Of a DNA stretch of 49,016 bases, positions 47,450 through 49,016 are shown one piece after another. The notes beneath the pieces were generated by a model that ran no database searches, was not told the origin of the DNA, and was given only the letters and a program-made list of their open reading frames with translations. The position numbers and the translations under genes are program-made. The DNA lies in contig JAJFUV010000122.1 of NCBI GenBank assembly GCA_021372245.1, forward strand, positions 1 to 49,016, written 5' to 3'. Position 1 is the first letter of the stretch. Every line of letters starts with the position of its first letter. The stretch comes from Terriglobales bacterium (GTDB taxonomy: Bacteria > Acidobacteriota > Terriglobia > Bryobacterales > Bryobacteraceae).

Positions 47450-49016
47450 TTACTTGGTCCTACCTTTCGCCGGTGCGGAGGCCGCGGCGGCTGACAGAGT
47501 CTTCTCAAGCTTGGGCAGATTGACGATAGGCAACACGCGGACGGATCGTACGTAGTCCTCGAAGGGAATCGTGTTCAGGTCGAAACCCGGCGCGGTCCAG
47601 GCCAGGATGCCGGCCTCGCCGACGCTCGGCAAAGTGACATCGAGCGAATCCCAGGTCGTTTGCAGCAGACCCATGACGTTCAGCCTTTTGGCTGTGTTCA
47701 GCAGCGACACGGTGTTCTTGCGCGACTTCCAGGGCGAAACCAGAACCGGGAAGCCCCGGTCCTGAAAGTACTTCGTGACGGGCCACTCGCGCGTCTCGTC
47801 GTAATTCCAGGCGTCCATGATCACGTCTTTGGGGAGATCATCGAGCACCAGGTGGCTGTTGAGCGGAGGAACGCTGCCGGCCGGCGAGAGGCGGCCCAAT
47901 TGCGGATGATCGCGCTGGATGAACATGTCGTGCCAGGCGATGACGCGAATGTGGCGCTCGGCAAAGTACCCGTAAAGCTTCTTGAGATGTCCTTCGAGCG
48001 TAGCGCGCGGATCTGCGCCTCGGCATTTGTCGCTGGTCATCAGCCCGCGATGCCCCCATGCCTCGTCAAGCCCGACATGGAAATACTTGGGATTGCCAAA
48101 CAGCTCGATCAACTCCGCGTAACGGTCGAAGAGCTGGCCGTAGATCGCCGGATTGGTGAGGCAGAACGACCAGCCGTCCTCCTCGTACAGGGGCTTGAAC
48201 TGGGGGAAGCGGTCGAGCACCACGTGTTGCGACGACCGGCTGCGCATGCCGCTGGCGTGCCCCCAGGAGTTCAGCATGGGAATCATCTCCATGTGGAGGG
48301 CTTTGCCGAGATCGATCAGCGGCTTCAACTGCGCGGGCGTGTACGTGTTTTCATAGGCGGTCTCCGGGTGGCTGGCGGAGCGCAGCGAAGCCCATGGTTC
48401 AATTACGATGGCGTTGTACTTATATCGGGCGGCTACCAGGATCGCCTGCCGCACGCCTTCCAGTTCCGTGTTCGGGAAGATGCAGATGTGCAGGCCGCGG
48501 AAGCCGAGTTGCGGGTAATCCACTACACGCGCCCCTTCGACCCCGGCTCCTTTCCCCGCCGCGCTGCCGCGCACCAACTGCAGCAGCGTCTGCGCGGCGT
48601 AGAGCAACCCTCGGGGAGTTCGGGCCACCAGCGCCGCCCGCTGGGCGTTCACATCCAGCAGATATGCTTCGTCACCCGGAGCCTGGTTGAAACTGCTCGC
48701 CAGCTTGTTGCCGGCAAGGAGCGCCTTGCCGCGCGCGCTGGAGGTAAGCGCGAGTTCGATGCGAGCTCCTGCAACCGGAGCCGGACGAAGCGTCACGCCA
48801 TGCAGACGGCGCATTTCCGCCGCAAGGACGCGAGCGACCTGCGTTTCCTCAGGTGAAACAGCGGCAATGGGGACAGGCGAGATGAGCGGCAGGCTCGCGC
48901 CGGTCCACTCGATGCTCCTCGGCGGCGGGGTCAGCAACGGCTTGTCCTGGGCGGTGGCCCCCAGCGCGGCCGTGGCCGCCCAAGCCAGTACTATCAATAC
49001 AACTGCTTTCCATTTC
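47450..49016 (-). CDS. GH20 beta-N-acetylhexosaminidase (5' end at window edge)
   Basis: The frame is open to the right edge, and the last base is consistent with the G of an ATG giving MKWKAVVLIVLAWAATAALG, a signal peptide; about 522 residues result. The N-terminal GH20b domain (PRSIEWTGASLPLISP, LLYAAQTLLQLV) precedes the TIM barrel, in which FHVGLDEAWG carries the catalytic Asp-Glu pair (about 318-319). GH20 enzymes use substrate-assisted catalysis to remove terminal beta-GlcNAc or beta-GalNAc outside the cytoplasm. The downstream GH89-like gene is 2 bases away, so both anomers of GlcNAc may be removed by one operon. Confidence 0.85.
   Translation of the reverse strand, partial: KWKAVVLIVLAWAATAALGATAQDKPLLTPPPRSIEWTGASLPLISPVPIAAVSPEETQVARVLAAEMRRLHGVTLRPAPVAGARIELALTSSARGKALLAGNKLASSFNQAPGDEAYLLDVNAQRAALVARTPRGLLYAAQTLLQLVRGSAAGKGAGVEGARVVDYPQLGFRGLHICIFPNTELEGVRQAILVAARYKYNAIVIEPWASLRSASHPETAYENTYTPAQLKPLIDLGKALHMEMIPMLNSWGHASGMRSRSSQHVVLDRFPQFKPLYEEDGWSFCLTNPAIYGQLFDRYAELIELFGNPKYFHVGLDEAWGHRGLMTSDKCRGADPRATLEGHLKKLYGYFAERHIRVIAWHDMFIQRDHPQLGRLSPAGSVPPLNSHLVLDDLPKDVIMDAWNYDETREWPVTKYFQDRGFPVLVSPWKSRKNTVSLLNTAKRLNVMGLLQTTWDSLDVTLPSVGEAGILAWTAPGFDLNTIPFEDYVRSVRVLPIVNLPKLEKTLSAAAASAPAKGRTK

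Noticed and set aside
47660..48856. Plus-strand frame of about 398 codons opposite the GH20 gene
   Set aside because: Antisense to a clear GH20 domain; no motifs.

Overview
The window is a GC-rich chromosomal segment, almost fully coding, with mostly short intergenic gaps. No rRNA, tRNA, CRISPR array, insertion sequence or prophage gene is visible. The gene content points to an acidobacterium of the Bryobacter/Solibacter kind: secreted DUF1080, GH63-like, GH78 and GH106 proteins, trmFO next to xerC, cdaA-cdaR-glmM, and a cstA/ybdD pair. That placement is an inference from gene content, not from a marker gene.

Layout. 1-3236: the end of a fibronectin type III protein, an FAA-hydrolase family enzyme, a small membrane protein and an MFS carrier, closed by a terminator. 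3355-10317: an amidohydrolase, an ArgD-like aminotransferase, a phosphofructokinase on the minus strand, an M20 peptidase with an EamA exporter, and an HtrA protease. 10384-15013: a peptidoglycan-binding protein overlapping alanine dehydrogenase, then cdaA, cdaR and glmM (c-di-AMP synthesis and cell-wall precursor supply). 15038-23527: DUF1080 protein, a GH63-like hydrolase, xerC/trmFO, and a GH78 rhamnosidase. 23587-28247: a hydrogenase maturation protease with hypF, convergent with a prolyl oligopeptidase family lipoprotein. 28304-34726: two tandem GH106-type hydrolases, a xylose-isomerase family enzyme with a complete active site, and a 46-residue DUF2905-like membrane protein. 34740-38544: glutamate dehydrogenase, dnaB and a divergent membrane protein, with two DnaA-box-like sites between the last two. 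38569-42140: cstA overlapping an unusual ORF that joins a YbdD-like domain to a secreted M24 peptidase. 42179-44932: a small Cys-rich ORF, a PspC-type protein, lactate permease, and a candidate ~107-nt small RNA with its own promoter and terminator. 45018-49016: a GH89-like enzyme and a GH20 hexosaminidase, read from the right edge.

Taken together, this is a scavenging heterotroph. Exported hydrolases release rhamnose, glucose-type and N-acetylhexosamine sugars, peptides are taken apart by several peptidases, and carriers import lactate, peptides or pyruvate and acidic sugars. Housekeeping operons are interleaved. The strongest candidates for something undescribed are the small RNA at about 44826-44932 and the YbdD-M24 fusion frame at 40632-42140. 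Several genes appear to have a -10-like hexamer immediately before the start codon, which suggests leaderless mRNAs.
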